Positions 13,094 through 20,014 of a DNA stretch of 20,014 nucleotides are shown in pieces (the stretch's first letter is position 1; each line of letters begins with the position of its first letter). This DNA comes from Nitrosopumilales archaeon (GTDB taxonomy: Archaea > Thermoproteota > Nitrososphaeria > Nitrososphaerales > Nitrosopumilaceae). Below the pieces are notes generated by a model, which saw only the letters and a program-made list of their open reading frames with translations, was not told the origin of the DNA and searched no databases. The position numbers and the translations under genes are program-made. Where the stretch lies: positions 1-20,014 of the forward strand of contig JAEHKQ010000049.1 of NCBI GenBank assembly GCA_016838795.1, read 5' to 3'.

Positions 13094-13591
13094 TTGAAAA
13101 TTCAAGTTTTAATGTTAAAACAAGATGATCCTAGAAAATGTACTGCAGCAAAACTCGTTAAATTTGGTTTAGCAAAGAATGTTCATAAAACAACAAGCAA
13201 TACGCTGATTCTAGACCCTTTTGCAGAAAAAACTCTTTTACCTAATGATAAAAAACTGATTAATTCAATCACTGCAATAGACTGTTCATGGAATCTTGCC
13301 AGAAAAACTTTTACAAAAAAATTCATAGGATTAAAGAGAAAACTGCCTCCACTTTTTGCAGGGAATCCTGTAAATTATTCCAAACTCAACAAACTGACTA
13401 CTGTTGAAGCAATTTCGGCTGCAATTTACATTTTAGGCTTTCAGGCTGACTCTCTAAAAATGCTTGACAAATTTAAGTGGGGTCATACATTTTATGATTT
13501 AAACAGACAATTATTGGACGATTATTCTATGGCAAAATCTGAGAGTGAAGTTAATTCGATTTTGCAATCTTTTGATATTTCAACAAACTAA
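13094..13591 (+). CDS. tsr3: 16S rRNA aminocarboxypropyltransferase Tsr3
   Basis: The 165-aa protein has the Tsr3 signature throughout: QVLMLKQDDPRKCTAAKLV at the N-terminus, TLILDPFAEKTLLPND, AIDCSWNLA, then KLPPLFAGNPVNYSKLNKL with VEAISAAIYILGF, and finally FKWGHTFYDLNRQLLDDY. Tsr3 transfers the 3-amino-3-carboxypropyl group of SAM to N1-methylpseudouridine in the small-subunit rRNA, a late step of ribosome maturation. The start is TTG at 13094. The family's conserved opening lies before the first ATG, which supports this start. The RNase P RNA gene follows on the same strand within 50 bases, so the two may share transcription and form an RNA-maturation pair. Confidence 0.96.
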   Translation: MKIQVLMLKQDDPRKCTAAKLVKFGLAKNVHKTTSNTLILDPFAEKTLLPNDKKLINSITAIDCSWNLARKTFTKKFIGLKRKLPPLFAGNPVNYSKLNKLTTVEAISAAIYILGFQADSLKMLDKFKWGHTFYDLNRQLLDDYSMAKSESEVNSILQSFDISTN

Positions 13592-13638
13592 AATTCCCAA
13601 AATCGTAAAACTGAAATTGAATCAATGATATGTATTCC

Positions 13639-13926
13639 ATAGTGCGAGCTGGAGCACGAGACACTGTCAAGGCAGAGGAAACTCCTCCCTCCATACGGGA
13701 ATGTGATTCGGCGATGAATAATCAGAGATGATTGGCAACAGTACAGAAAAAAATCCAATCTGGAGTACAATGATGGCAAAACCTGAGATTTCCAGTCAAG
13801 GAATGAAAAATCTGACCCACATGGAGCAAAGCCAAACAGAACCCTAGGATCCTGTACCAGGTTCAGGTAGGCTGCAAAGCGAAATATCGTGAAAACAGAA
13901 GGAGGGTTACTACCAGCACGCACTAT
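13639..13926 (+). ncRNA. rnpB: RNase P RNA (archaeal)
   Basis: The ends pair as helix P1: ATAGTGCGAGCTGG (13639-13652) with CCAGCACGCACTAT (13913-13926), with one A-A mismatch. Conserved regions are in order: CR-I GAGGAAACTCC at 13675-13685, a CR-II-like GGCAACAGTACAGAAA near 13733, a CR-III-like GGCAAAACC near 13774, CR-IV GGAGCAAAGCCAAACAG at 13823-13839, and CR-V ACAGAAGGAGGG at 13895-13906. Helix P4 forms between CCCTCC (13687-13692) and GGAGGG (13901-13906). The RNA is the catalytic subunit that removes 5' leaders from pre-tRNAs. Its 3' end overlaps the stop codon of the convergent membrane-protein gene by four bases. No strong TATA box is visible, so it may be co-transcribed with tsr3. 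End positions are good to a few bases. Confidence 0.92.
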
Positions 13927-15170
13927 TCTGGCTTCCAACCTTTAGGAAGGGTACCTTTTGTACTTTGAGATTTGGTACTTTCTTGAGGTTTTTCCTCATC
14001 ATACACACTTCGAGTTTTTTGATAATCAGAATCATCAATCAATTGTGCTTCTCCTCTAATAGTTTGATATCCGCCTGCGCCTGCACTTGTTTTATAAGCT
14101 TTTAATTGTGAGGGATCGATTCCTGTTTGTTCCGTTCCTTCGCGTTTCAATTTCCTGTTACTATAGATGAAAATTCCAACACCGCCTATTGCTGCCATAG
14201 CAGCCATTCCATAAATGACGGATACTGGAAACTCTCCAGTTGATGTTGTTGCAAAACCTTCTGGTGCAGTAGGAGTGACTCCAAAAATTTCAAGCCCCTC
14301 TAAACTATCTCTCACGCCAAAGCCAATAACTGCAATATTTGCACTATCTGCAGATTCAACAGATCTTACAATATAGCTCTTATCAAGTGTAAACTGTGCT
14401 TCAACTATTTTTTCTACTTGTCTTCCTTCTCTCAAACTACTTTCCCCCATAGTAAAACCAGATACAACAAATCCAGTAATCTCTTCAGCTAAACCAAACG
14501 TAGCTGCATCAACATTAATTCCAGTTGGGTCAAACAAAAAGTGCCACTTAGGAAGAGGTTGATTCTTAATTCCTTCAGCATTAATTAAATTTTCAGACAA
14601 CAAAACCTCGGCTTCAGTTCCTTTAATTGACGAAAAAACTGATGGTACTTTATCTTTAATAAATGAAATTGGCAAATTAATTTCTGTATCATCAATAACT
14701 ACTGGACCTTCAACCGTAATTCCTCTCCATCCAACGTCGATTATTGCTGGAGCCTGACCTTGTCTTTCGCGAATAATATGGTCTGTTATAGTTCCACTAA
14801 GTATTATTTTGTAGTCAATTGAAGTATTTATTTCTCTCCCAACTAGCTGGGCAGAATATTCAACATTCAAATCTGAAACTATTGCACCACTGCCATCACT
14901 ATTCAATTTTTGATTAATTCGATTTATCAAATCTACTATTGCAAGGTTTGTAGAATCAGCTGTCAATCGTTTTGATTCTATTGTACCTCTTAATTGATCC
15001 GCGAGTTGGCCACCTTCATTATATTCTATGAAAATTGTTCTTTGGTATTTTACCTGAAAATTAAAATCTGGACTATCTGGATTAATTCTTGCATCCAGTT
15101 GGGCTGCCCAGACAGGAGAACTTGTTCCAAAAATAATTAAAACAGACAATAAAATTGTAAAAAATGGCAT
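13923..15170 (-). CDS. Single-pass membrane protein with large extracellular domain, function unknown
   Basis: With ATG 15170 the protein has 415 residues and begins with a clear signal peptide (MPFFTILLSVLIIFGTSSPV, cleavage after WAA). The frame extends to 15299, but that longer form has a polar 43-residue head and would overlap the start of cofD; a TTTATTA box near 15205 also fits the shorter form. The extracellular part (about 25-310) is beta-rich without Cys pairs. A membrane helix follows at about 315-337 (SVIYGMAAMAAIGGVGIFIY), then a basic stop-transfer KLKREG and a polar cytoplasmic tail ending KGTLPKGWKPE. I do not recognise a family; it looks like an envelope protein. Its stop overlaps the 3' end of the RNase P RNA. 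Confidence 0.8.
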   Translation of the reverse strand: MPFFTILLSVLIIFGTSSPVWAAQLDARINPDSPDFNFQVKYQRTIFIEYNEGGQLADQLRGTIESKRLTADSTNLAIVDLINRINQKLNSDGSGAIVSDLNVEYSAQLVGREINTSIDYKIILSGTITDHIIRERQGQAPAIIDVGWRGITVEGPVVIDDTEINLPISFIKDKVPSVFSSIKGTEAEVLLSENLINAEGIKNQPLPKWHFLFDPTGINVDAATFGLAEEITGFVVSGFTMGESSLREGRQVEKIVEAQFTLDKSYIVRSVESADSANIAVIGFGVRDSLEGLEIFGVTPTAPEGFATTSTGEFPVSVIYGMAAMAAIGGVGIFIYSNRKLKREGTEQTGIDPSQLKAYKTSAGAGGYQTIRGEAQLIDDSDYQKTRSVYDEEKPQESTKSQSTKGTLPKGWKPE

Positions 15171-15262
15171 CGTAATTGACACGAAAAGTAACCTAGGCAC
15201 AATACTAATAAACGTTCCTTGATATTTTTTGGAAGAATGATTTTTTGAAAAAGTAATATTAA

Positions 15263-16222
15263 GTGAAGATTTCTGAACATCGAGTTCTAGAATTGACACA
15301 AAGAGTTACAATATTGGCTGGCGGTACGGGTTCTGTCAAACTCGTAAGAGGATTAGCCTCTCAAGGACTTAATCTGAATGTAGTGTGTAATGTGGGAGAC
15401 AACTATTGGCTTTATGGTATGTATGTATGCCCGGACATTGACACTATAATTTATGGTCTAGCAGATTTGTTAGATTATGATCGTGGTTGGGGAATTAAAA
15501 ACGACACATTCAACTTTCTAAGACAAATGGAAGTTTTTGGGGAAGAAACTTGGTTTAGAATTGGAGACAGAGATGCTGCAACACACCTAATTAGGACTAA
15601 TATGTTGAAAAATGGAAAAAATTTGAGTGACATTACAGAATGGATGTGCGAAAAATTTGCAGTGACTGTAAAAATAATTCCTGTTACTGATAATAGTGTT
15701 GAAACCAGAATTACTACATCTAAGGGCGAACTTCACCTACAGGAGTTTTGGGTAAAACACCGAGGCAAAGACAAAGTGGAAGGAATTCAATATATCGGAG
15801 CTGACAAAGCACGACCAAATCCTCAGGCTGTCAATGCCATTCATGATTCTGATCTTGTGATACTGGCTCCAGGAAATCCACTTACAAGTATTGGCCCAAT
15901 GTTACAAATTAAAGGAATCCGAAAAGAACTATCCAAAATGAAGAAAAAAGTTGTTGCAATAAGTCCATTAATTGGTGATAAAGCAATTAGTGGACCAGCA
16001 GCACAATATATGGAAGCTGCAGGAATAGATGTTAATGCATATGGATTAGCAAAAATGTATTCTGATGTTTGTTCTAACATTGTTATTGATACAAAGGATA
16101 AATCTATTGCAAAAAAAATTCAGAATTTAGACATGAAAATTTATGATACAAAGATTACAATGAAAAACCAACAAGCTGAAGATGCGTTAGCATCATTTAT
16201 TGTGAAGCAAGTTCGCGTCTAA
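15263..16222 (+). CDS. cofD: 2-phospho-L-lactate transferase CofD (coenzyme F420 biosynthesis)
   Basis: The protein has the CofD nucleotide-binding opening VTILAGGTGSVKLVRGL (residues 15-31), followed by NVVCNVGDNYWLYGMYVCPDIDTIIYGLAD and the family's WFRIGDRDAATHLIRT segment. Near 205-245 it has LVILAPGNPLTSIGPML and VVAISPLIGDKAISGPA. CofD joins the activated phospholactate (or phosphoenolpyruvate) unit to the deazaflavin Fo to give F420-0 (or its dehydro form). The frame begins at GTG 15263. TTG 15293 would give a protein starting just before VTILAGG, as in most family members, and may be the true start. The cofC gene follows after one base, so both steps of the side-chain assembly are in one operon. 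Confidence 0.97.
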   Translation: MKISEHRVLELTQRVTILAGGTGSVKLVRGLASQGLNLNVVCNVGDNYWLYGMYVCPDIDTIIYGLADLLDYDRGWGIKNDTFNFLRQMEVFGEETWFRIGDRDAATHLIRTNMLKNGKNLSDITEWMCEKFAVTVKIIPVTDNSVETRITTSKGELHLQEFWVKHRGKDKVEGIQYIGADKARPNPQAVNAIHDSDLVILAPGNPLTSIGPMLQIKGIRKELSKMKKKVVAISPLIGDKAISGPAAQYMEAAGIDVNAYGLAKMYSDVCSNIVIDTKDKSIAKKIQNLDMKIYDTKITMKNQQAEDALASFIVKQVRV

Positions 16223-16223
16223 T

Positions 16224-16856
16224 TTGAAAACATCTGCAATCATTCCAGTTAAGACATTTTCTAATGCAAAAACCAGACTTGATCTAAAAGGAGAAAATAA
16301 AATTGATTTTTGTAAACTGATGTTAGAAGAAATTTTACAAACATTATCACTTACTCCTAAAATCGATAAAATTATTGTGATTTCAAAAGATCAAGAAGCG
16401 CTTGAACTCTCTAAGAAATTTAATGCTATTCAAATTGTGGATGATGAAACAGGAGTAAATGATGCTATTTCTCTTGCAGATGATTTTCTCCAAAAAAATG
16501 ATTTTGATGCTTCATTAGTTTTCCCACAGGACATTCCATTCTTAAAGACTCAGGACATTGATTTTCTTCTGAGCTTTCAACACGCTCCAAAATCTGTTTT
16601 AATAGTGCCCTCTAGGCGTTTTGACGGAACAAACGCATTGTTCCGTATGCCTGTGAATCTTATGAGTACACATTATGATGAAGATAGTTACAAAATCCAT
16701 CTTACAACTGGAAAATCTACAACATCTCACACTTCATTGGTTTTTGTAAGAAGAATTATGATGGATATTGATAATAATGAAGATCTTAAATTCGCTATAT
16801 CACAGAATGAAAAACCAAATTTGTGCCAAAGATTTTCCGAGTTATTAGGCTCGTAA
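16224..16856 (+). CDS. cofC: 2-phospho-L-lactate guanylyltransferase CofC
   Basis: The 210-aa protein starts at TTG one base after cofD. Its opening AIIPVKTFSNAKTRLD is the nucleotide-binding signature of CofC. It continues with DKIIVISKDQEALELSKKF, a conserved DDETGVNDAISLADDF, the FPQDIPFLKTQDI metal-binding region, and SRRFDGTNALFRMP. The enzyme activates 2-phospholactate or phosphoenolpyruvate with GTP, producing the substrate for CofD in the F420 pathway. Length and motif order are normal. The spacing to cofD shows co-transcription and probable translational coupling. Confidence 0.95.
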   Translation: MKTSAIIPVKTFSNAKTRLDLKGENKIDFCKLMLEEILQTLSLTPKIDKIIVISKDQEALELSKKFNAIQIVDDETGVNDAISLADDFLQKNDFDASLVFPQDIPFLKTQDIDFLLSFQHAPKSVLIVPSRRFDGTNALFRMPVNLMSTHYDEDSYKIHLTTGKSTTSHTSLVFVRRIMMDIDNNEDLKFAISQNEKPNLCQRFSELLGS

Positions 16857-16902
16857 ATTACGACTATAATACGTCAAATTTATAACTGATGATTAAGAAA
16901 AT

Positions 16903-16912
16903 AGTTAAATAC
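16903..16912 (+). promoter_or_regulatory. TATA box of the TFB gene
   Basis: AGTTAAATAC lies about 34 bases before ATG 16942, predicting a short leader of about 8-10 bases. The same ten bases form the divergent promoter at 4396-4405. Confidence 0.5.
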
Positions 16913-16941
16913 AAGCAATTAAAGATTTGGCGAGTTGGTAA

Positions 16942-17853
16942 ATGGTAAAAAGTGTTAATGCAAAAGAGAAGTGCCCCAGATGTGGTAAAGGCACACTTGT
17001 TACTGATGCAAACACTGGAGAAAATTTCTGTGGTAAATGTGGCTTTGTAGTTACTGAAAAAGTTGCAGAATCAGGTCCAGAATGGAGATCTTTTTCAAAA
17101 GAGGAACATGAAGGACGAAGTCGTGCTGGCGTTCCAACCTCATTAGCAATGCATGACATGGGACTAGCAACAATCATTGGACCAACAGATAGGGATGCTA
17201 CTGGTAAACCTTTGTCAGCTTCAATGAAAAGTACCATAGAAAGATTAAGGACATGGGATAGTAGAAGCCAAGTACACGAACCTGTAGATAGAAATTTCAG
17301 GCAGGCATTTAGCGAACTTGACAGACTTAAGGATAAACTTGCAGTAGGAGATGCTGTAATTGAAAAAGCAGCTTATATCTACAGAAAAGCACTTGAAAAG
17401 GGTCTTGTTAGGGGCCGTTCTATCTCAGCTCTTATAGCATCAGCTCTATATGCAGCATGTCGTGATACCGAAACTCCAAGAACTCTAAAAGATATTGCAA
17501 ATGCCAGCAATATTAAAAGAAAGGACATAGCACGATGCTATAGACTACTTTTAAGAGAACTCAGTTTGAAAATGCCTGTTGTTAATCCTATAAACTGCAT
17601 TTCACGAATAGCAAGCATAGCAGGCCTATCAGAAAAAACCAAACGTGAGGCAGCAATAATTCTTAAAAACGCAGAAGAGATCAAAATTTCTGCAGGGAAA
17701 GATCCTATGGGATTAGCTGCGGCAGCACTTTATGTTGCATGTGTAACAAATGGTGAAAATAAAACTCAAAGAGATGTTGCCGAAGCAGCAGGTGTAACAG
17801 AAGTTACCATCAGAAATAGGTATAAAGGACTCAAAATAGCTTTAGACCTCTAA
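16942..17853 (+). CDS. tfb: Transcription initiation factor IIB (TFB)
   Basis: The 303-aa protein begins with a zinc ribbon: CPRC at 11-14 and CGKC at 30-33. The B-finger/linker region follows (GPEWRSFSKEEHEGRSRAG, then DMGLATIIGPTDRDATGK). Two cyclin repeats come next: about 107-197 (AFSELDRLKDKLAVGD through ISALIASALYAACRD) and about 205-297 (INCISRIASIAGLSE through GLAAAALYVACVTNGENKT), the second ending in a helix-turn-helix (TQRDVAEAAGVTEVTIRNRY) that reads the BRE. It recruits RNA polymerase to TBP-bound promoters. Length is standard. The stop overlaps the convergent CPBP protease gene by 12 bases. Confidence 0.98.
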   Translation: MVKSVNAKEKCPRCGKGTLVTDANTGENFCGKCGFVVTEKVAESGPEWRSFSKEEHEGRSRAGVPTSLAMHDMGLATIIGPTDRDATGKPLSASMKSTIERLRTWDSRSQVHEPVDRNFRQAFSELDRLKDKLAVGDAVIEKAAYIYRKALEKGLVRGRSISALIASALYAACRDTETPRTLKDIANASNIKRKDIARCYRLLLRELSLKMPVVNPINCISRIASIAGLSEKTKREAAIILKNAEEIKISAGKDPMGLAAAALYVACVTNGENKTQRDVAEAAGVTEVTIRNRYKGLKIALDL

Positions 17854-18831
17854 TTTTTCCTTTCTTCTGAAAAAATGATTTCTTACAATCATTATTGCAA
17901 TGGAGATAATGCCCAAAGATACAAACAAGATCTCAAATATCATAATCAATGAATGTGAAAAAGCTTCTTGAACTGAAATCATGTTAATATCTGCAACCAA
18001 ATAAACATATGAAAAAATAAAATAATTTGTTCCCCAGTGAATTAAGATTGCAGGAACTAATCCACTTCTAAAATAAACCCAACCAATAATTATTCCGCTA
18101 GCAGCTGCTTGCGCAAATTTTCCATTGCTCCATGATTCATCCGAGAAAATGTGCGCCGCACCAAAAAATATACCAATTACTATTATCAAAATTATTGCTT
18201 TTTTTGTTTCATTGACATCTAAATTACTAGGATTCCACAAAGATTTGAAAAAATGTTGGAAGGATGCTTTGCGTGAATACATTAGATAAAGAGGCAACCC
18301 AATTAACAAAACTCTAAATCCCAACTCTTCAATTAGTGGTGACACACTGACATAGAAAAATTGGGTTAACTCGTTTTCAAAAGAAGGAGGCTCTATTGTT
18401 ATACCAAAACCCTCTTGAATCAAATTTATAACTCCAGAAATTAAAATTAAAATGCTGAACCACTTAATTGCCGTCACTAAATAATTTGTTTGTAAAAGGT
18501 GTTTTCCTTGTGTCATGATTGATACAAGTGTTTCGAGAAAATTTTTTTTGGGGCCCATTATTGAAATAGAAAACAAAATAACAAAAATAACCCACATTAC
18601 AATGAATATGTCACCAATTTCGAAATAATCTAGAAACTCAAAACTAATTTCGTCAGAAAAAAAATCTAATCCACTAATAGGATATTCAAAATTTATTTCA
18701 TCACCAACATCAGAATTAAACATAACAAATGCACCAATAGGTAAGGAAAGAACCATCATACCAAAAATAATTGAAATTAAAGCAGAATATGGAATGTCTA
18801 ATGATTGTAATGCTTTATTTGAGAAATCCAA
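17842..18831 (-). CDS. CPBP family intramembrane metalloprotease
   Basis: The 329-aa protein has about eight hydrophobic helices and the three CPBP/CAAX-protease motifs: PLIEELGFRVLLIG (E168, E169, R173), FFGAAHIFS (H227), and AILIHWGTNYF (H265, N269). These residues bind the metal and form the active site within the membrane. The family includes CAAX prenyl endopeptidases and bacteriocin-immunity proteins; the substrate here is unknown. The start is TTG at 18831, eight bases after the stop of the aIF1/SUI1 gene, so the two form an operon. An acidic loop near residues 41-75 precedes the second helix. Confidence 0.92.
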   Translation of the reverse strand: MDFSNKALQSLDIPYSALISIIFGMMVLSLPIGAFVMFNSDVGDEINFEYPISGLDFFSDEISFEFLDYFEIGDIFIVMWVIFVILFSISIMGPKKNFLETLVSIMTQGKHLLQTNYLVTAIKWFSILILISGVINLIQEGFGITIEPPSFENELTQFFYVSVSPLIEELGFRVLLIGLPLYLMYSRKASFQHFFKSLWNPSNLDVNETKKAIILIIVIGIFFGAAHIFSDESWSNGKFAQAAASGIIIGWVYFRSGLVPAILIHWGTNYFIFSYVYLVADINMISVQEAFSHSLIMIFEILFVSLGIISIAIMIVRNHFFRRKEKLEV

Positions 18832-18838
18832 GTTTTTT

Positions 18839-19147
18839 CTAATGAAGTTCTATGCTTGATTCAGCAAATCCCAATTTAACTAAAGTTTCTTTTATGGTGT
18901 CTCTGTGGTCTCCTTGAAGAAACACATATCCGTTCTTTGCAGTTCCTCCGCATGCATATTTATTTTTTAATTCCCTTGCCACATCTTCAAGATTATTTAA
19001 TTTAGGATCTAATCCTTCAATCATTGTACCTTTTTTCTTAAAACGTCTAGTTTCTAATCTTATTACAATCTTTGTACTATCTTTGGCAAGTTCACCACAA
19101 GCGCATAAATCTTCAGGAAGGCCACAAGTGTTACAAATTACTGCCAT
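18839..19147 (-). CDS. Translation initiation factor aIF1 (SUI1 family)
   Basis: The 102-aa protein has the SUI1 fold signature: KIVIRLETRRFKKKGTMIEGLD, ARELKNKYACGGTAKNG and VFLQGDHRDTIKETLVKLGF. The N-terminus has a Cys cluster, CNTCGLPEDLCACG, a zinc-binding form common in archaeal members. aIF1 binds the small ribosomal subunit near the P site and promotes accurate start-codon selection. That matters in a genome using many TTG and leaderless starts. A CTTAATAGTA box lies about 31 bases upstream of the ATG. It heads an operon with the CPBP protease. Confidence 0.96.
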   Translation of the reverse strand: MAVICNTCGLPEDLCACGELAKDSTKIVIRLETRRFKKKGTMIEGLDPKLNNLEDVARELKNKYACGGTAKNGYVFLQGDHRDTIKETLVKLGFAESSIELH

Positions 19148-19262
19148 TCGTCCGAAATAATTTCATTCACACGTACTATTAAGCCTTGTCTGATATCAAA
19201 TTTCTTTCATCTGAAGACATAACTATAGATGGTTTTTTACAAGGAATTTTTTAGAATATGTT

Positions 19263-19595
19263 ATGCCAGATCTTACCAAAAAAGCAGTAGAAATGTTACT
19301 GAAAGGAGCAACACTGCTTGGTGAACCCTGTCCTTATTGTAAGGGCGTTAGAGTAATGAAAGAAGGAAACGCATTATGCGTAAACTGCGGAAGGACACCT
19401 AAAAAATCTAAAAAAATTAAAACCAAAAAAGGTACCAAGAAAGAAAAAACTTCTCCATCCCTTAAGATTTTAGAAAAAAAACTTGAAACTTTGTCCAAAG
19501 AACTTGAGCAGGAATCTGATCATGAAAAACAACAAAAAATTCTCAAATCAATAAACTCTCTCATAGAAAACATAGCCAAACTAAAAAACCTGTGA
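19263..19595 (+). CDS. SSSCA1/autoantigen p27 (ZNRD2)-type zinc-ribbon protein
   Basis: The 110-aa protein has the p27 domain: KAVEMLLKGATLLGEPCPYC followed by a ...MKEGNALCVNCGR segment. CPYC and CVNC form a zinc ribbon at about 22-44. A Lys-rich linker (KKSKKIKTKKGTKKEK) and a coiled-coil C-terminus (LKILEKKLETLSKELEQESDHEKQQ) follow. Archaeal members of this family are conserved but without a firmly known function; the eukaryotic relatives have scaffolding and centromere-related roles. The ATG lies 115 bases from the divergent aIF1 gene. It precedes Sec61 beta by 40 bases on the same strand and may be co-transcribed. Confidence 0.88.
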   Translation: MPDLTKKAVEMLLKGATLLGEPCPYCKGVRVMKEGNALCVNCGRTPKKSKKIKTKKGTKKEKTSPSLKILEKKLETLSKELEQESDHEKQQKILKSINSLIENIAKLKNL

Positions 19596-19635
19596 CAAAG
19601 TTTTTATGCTAATATTTTGATTTTGAAAAATAACT

Positions 19636-19803
19636 ATGAGTAGTAAAAAGAAAGGGGCTCCACTACCCGCATCAAGTGCAGGCCTTCTCCGATTCTTTGA
19701 AGATGAAACAAAAGGATGGAAGATTGATCCAAAAATTGTAGTTTCAATACCGATCAGTCTAATTGTCGCCTCATGGTTAATTGATATTTTCCTAGCTCCG
19801 TGA
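19636..19803 (+). CDS. Preprotein translocase subunit Sec61 beta (SecG)
   Basis: This 55-aa ORF reads MSSKKKGAPLPASSAGLLRF, then FEDETKGWKIDPKIVV, and ends in a single tail-anchor membrane helix (VVSIPISLIVASWLIDIFLAP). The K-rich start, the P-x-SAGLxRFFE motif and the terminal helix are diagnostic of archaeal Sec61 beta, a non-essential part of the SecYE translocon. It would sit in the membrane with the N-terminus in the cytoplasm. The next gene starts seven bases downstream. Confidence 0.95.
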   Translation: MSSKKKGAPLPASSAGLLRFFEDETKGWKIDPKIVVSIPISLIVASWLIDIFLAP

Positions 19804-19810
19804 AAAAACT

Positions 19811-20014
19811 ATGTCAAGTTCTACAGATGATGTTTCTCGCATTCACAAACGATATTCACTTACATTAATCAACCCATCATCGTTTTATCATTCGCTAATA
19901 ATTTCTGTTATTATAACTTCATTAATTGTAATCACAACTGTTTTTGAATATCTTGAAGATGTTGACATAGTTTTGGGTCTTATTTCTGTAATAGTAGTCT
20001 TGCTAGTAACTCAA
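19811..20014 (+). CDS. Membrane protein, N-terminal part (runs off the right edge)
   Basis: From ATG 19811, seven bases after Sec61 beta, the frame is open for 68 codons to the window end. After a polar N-terminus (MSSSTDDVSRIHKRYSLTL) come two hydrophobic segments: SLIISVIITSLIVITTVF and VLGLISVIVVLLVTQ, the second unfinished, joined by an acidic loop (EYLEDVDI). The product cannot be named from this part. It is co-directional with Sec61 beta and probably co-transcribed. Confidence 0.75.
   Translation, partial: MSSSTDDVSRIHKRYSLTLINPSSFYHSLIISVIITSLIVITTVFEYLEDVDIVLGLISVIVVLLVTQ

Noticed and set aside
13588..13938. A 116-codon minus-strand reading frame
   Set aside because: It is antisense to the RNase P RNA, whose conserved regions and P1/P4 pairing explain the sequence. 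The frame shows no protein family features.
16905..17237. A 110-codon minus-strand frame at the 5' part of TFB
   Set aside because: It is a shadow of the zinc ribbon and B-finger coding sequence on the other strand.

Overview
The window comes from an AT-rich archaeal chromosome, most likely an ammonia-oxidising Nitrososphaerota (Thaumarchaeota) of the Nitrosopumilus type. Evidence for this is a set of archaeal genes: TBP, TFB, aIF1/SUI1, Sec61 beta, type II methionine aminopeptidase, Tsr3, CofD/CofC for coenzyme F420, an archaeal RNase P RNA and a tRNA-Pro(UGG). Many genes have TATA-like boxes about 25-30 bases before the start codon, so their transcripts would be leaderless, as is common in this group. 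The genus is an inference.

Left part, 1 to about 5.55 kb: accessory DNA that looks like part of an integrated virus or plasmid, continuing off the left edge. A leftward operon of eleven ORFs runs from 4344 to the window edge. Nearly every pair of genes overlaps by ATGA, TTGA or TAATG junctions, and many genes have GGAGG-type ribosome binding sites. In transcription order it holds a possible ribbon-helix-helix regulator, a 55-aa ORF, a 30-aa micro-ORF, an 86-aa ORF, two C2H2 zinc-finger proteins, an MT-A70 DNA/RNA adenine methyltransferase, a Holliday-junction-resolvase-like nuclease, a 49-aa Cys-rich ORF, a 127-aa Zn-binding ORF, and a large PrimPol-PriCT-MCM replication protein cut by the window edge. 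It diverges from a 319-aa coiled-coil protein of unknown function. The two share a compact promoter with a perfect 7-6-7 palindrome and a TATA box placed symmetrically between both predicted starts. A 53-aa ribbon-helix-helix gene (5393-5554) is probably the last accessory gene. No integrase or tRNA is visible at this right boundary.

Right part, 5.6 to 20 kb: ordinary core chromosome. It holds a tRNA-binding protein (MetRS beta-like), TBP, a DUF1512-like membrane protein paired with a 58-aa zinc-ribbon protein, methionine aminopeptidase and tRNA-Pro. These are followed by a small membrane zinc-ribbon protein, a 1128-aa secreted lamin-tail/Ig-like repeat protein, tsr3, the RNase P RNA, a single-pass membrane protein, cofD-cofC and TFB. 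The right end has a CPBP membrane protease, aIF1/SUI1, an SSSCA1/p27-type zinc ribbon protein, Sec61 beta and a truncated membrane protein at the right edge. Translation, transcription initiation and RNA processing dominate this part.

The most interesting part is the leftward operon. Several of its genes are too small for routine ORF calling, and together they leave almost no non-coding base between 4344 and 1.
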